Shown: positions 63,473-64,000 of the stretch, piece after piece
Position numbering within the stretch: the first letter of the stretch is position 1
How the letters are laid out: each line of letters opens with the position of its first letter
From: Bradyrhizobium sp. MOS002
GTDB taxonomy: Bacteria > Pseudomonadota > Alphaproteobacteria > Rhizobiales > Xanthobacteraceae
Assembly (NCBI RefSeq): GCF_003020115.1
Contig: NZ_PYFX01000003.1
Location: 62,001-126,000 of the forward strand
Direction of reading: 5' to 3'
Length of the DNA stretch: 64,000 bases
The notes under the pieces: model-generated
Told to the model about the DNA's origin: nothing
The model's input: only the letters and a program-made list of their open reading frames with translations
Databases searched by the model: none
Program-made: the position numbers and the translations under genes

Positions 63473-64000
63473 TCACGGCCTGCGCTTGAGGATGTAACTG
63501 TCCATGATCCAGCCGTGCCGTTCGCGCGCTTCCTGCCGGACGGCGACGATACGCAGGCCGATCTCGCCAAGCGCGCCGGACATGACGACCTCATCGGGCA
63601 TGCCGAGATAGGCTCCCCACCAGATGTGCAGGCCCGCCGGATCAAGCGACTGGAACGCCGTGCCGCCGTCTAGCATCACCACCACGGTATCGACACCTGC
63701 CGGCCAGCCGCCATCGCGCAAGCGACGTCCCGTCGTGACCAGAAAGGGCTCGCCGATGTCATTGAGCGGCAGCGCATGCGCCGCACACAGCGCCTGGATC
63801 GAGGTGATGCCGGGCACGACATCGATGTCAGGCAAGGGATTGAGCCGCCGCGCAATGCGCAGCGAGGAATCGTAAAGCGAGGGATCGCCCCAGATCAACA
63901 GCGCGACCTTGCCCTCGCCTTTGAGATGATCTGCGATCGTCTGCGACCAGGCCGCGGCCACGGCATCATGCCAATCGTCCACGCCCTTGCGATAGTCCGC
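63473..64000 (-). CDS. cobF: Precorrin-6A synthase (deacetylating), CobF, partial at window edge
   Basis: The open frame runs to the right edge, so the N-terminal part (including the first SAM-binding strands) is outside the window; 175 residues are visible. They include VALLIWGDPSLYDSSLRI, the DVVPGITSIQALCAAHALPLN segment of SAM-dependent corrin methyltransferases, and the final SYILKRRP. CobF methylates precorrin-5 at C1 with loss of acetate in the aerobic cobalamin pathway. Upstream codons before the first in-frame GTG (YRKGV) also fit the family. 15 bp separates it from cobT. Confidence 0.85.
   Translation of the reverse strand, partial: ADYRKGVDDWHDAVAAAWSQTIADHLKGEGKVALLIWGDPSLYDSSLRIARRLNPLPDIDVVPGITSIQALCAAHALPLNDIGEPFLVTTGRRLRDGGWPAGVDTVVVMLDGGTAFQSLDPAGLHIWWGAYLGMPDEVVMSGALGEIGLRIVAVRQEARERHGWIMDSYILKRRP

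Overview
The window looks like a chromosomal segment from a soil alphaproteobacterium, most likely Bradyrhizobium or a close relative. This rests on the GC-rich codon use in most genes, an Omp25/31-type porin-like barrel, several FixK/FNR-type TTGA-N6-TCAA boxes, aerobic-pathway cobalamin genes (cobF type), and many ABC importers for organic nitrogen and aromatic compounds. No rRNA, tRNA or CRISPR array was seen. All assignments come from reading the sequence; no database search was run.

Region 1 (1-10.2 kb) is accessory-looking. It is visibly less GC-rich and holds small or orphan genes: hypothetical proteins, membrane proteins, a ClpP-like periplasmic protein, a stand-alone lpxD paralogue, a duplicated HdeA-type protein, two outer-membrane beta-barrel proteins and the C-terminal scar of a serine recombinase. 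Five FixK/FNR-like palindromes sit in its intergenic spaces, so I read it as an envelope/stress gene set responsive to low oxygen.

Region 2 (10.2-22.1 kb) is a compact exopolysaccharide locus with genes on alternating strands. It encodes a GH5 glycanase coupled to an O-antigen-ligase/polymerase-like protein, a CelD-type acyltransferase, an FAD oxidoreductase, a flippase, a Wzc-like chain-length protein with a degenerate kinase domain, a GT4 glycosyltransferase and a GINT1-like glycosyltransferase-family protein.

Region 3 (22.1-34.0 kb) is a catabolic cluster of one LysR regulator divergent from a tightly packed plus-strand operon. The operon runs Dabb protein, maleylacetate reductase, amidohydrolase, beta-hydroxyacid dehydrogenase, hydroxyquinol-type 1,2-dioxygenase, FAD-linked dehydrogenase, a complete sugar-type ABC importer (ATPase, two permeases, binding protein) and a YciI-like protein. 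Together these suggest uptake and ring cleavage of a hydroxylated, possibly nitrogen-containing aromatic.

Region 4 (34.2-57.1 kb) is a long minus-strand block. It carries two oligopeptide-type ABC importers, an FMO-like flavoprotein, an SDR, an epimerase, and a nearly complete hydantoin/cyclic-amide pathway: D-hydantoinase, hydantoin racemase (opposite strand), N-carbamoyl-D-amino-acid hydrolase, a class-III aminotransferase and ATP-dependent HyuA/HyuB, plus a flavin reductase-like protein.

Region 5 (57.6-64 kb) is a cobalamin-linked block. A cobalamin riboswitch precedes a TonB-dependent receptor with siderophore-receptor features and a PepSY membrane protein. It is followed by a CobC-like phosphatase, cobT, and a cobF that runs off the right edge.
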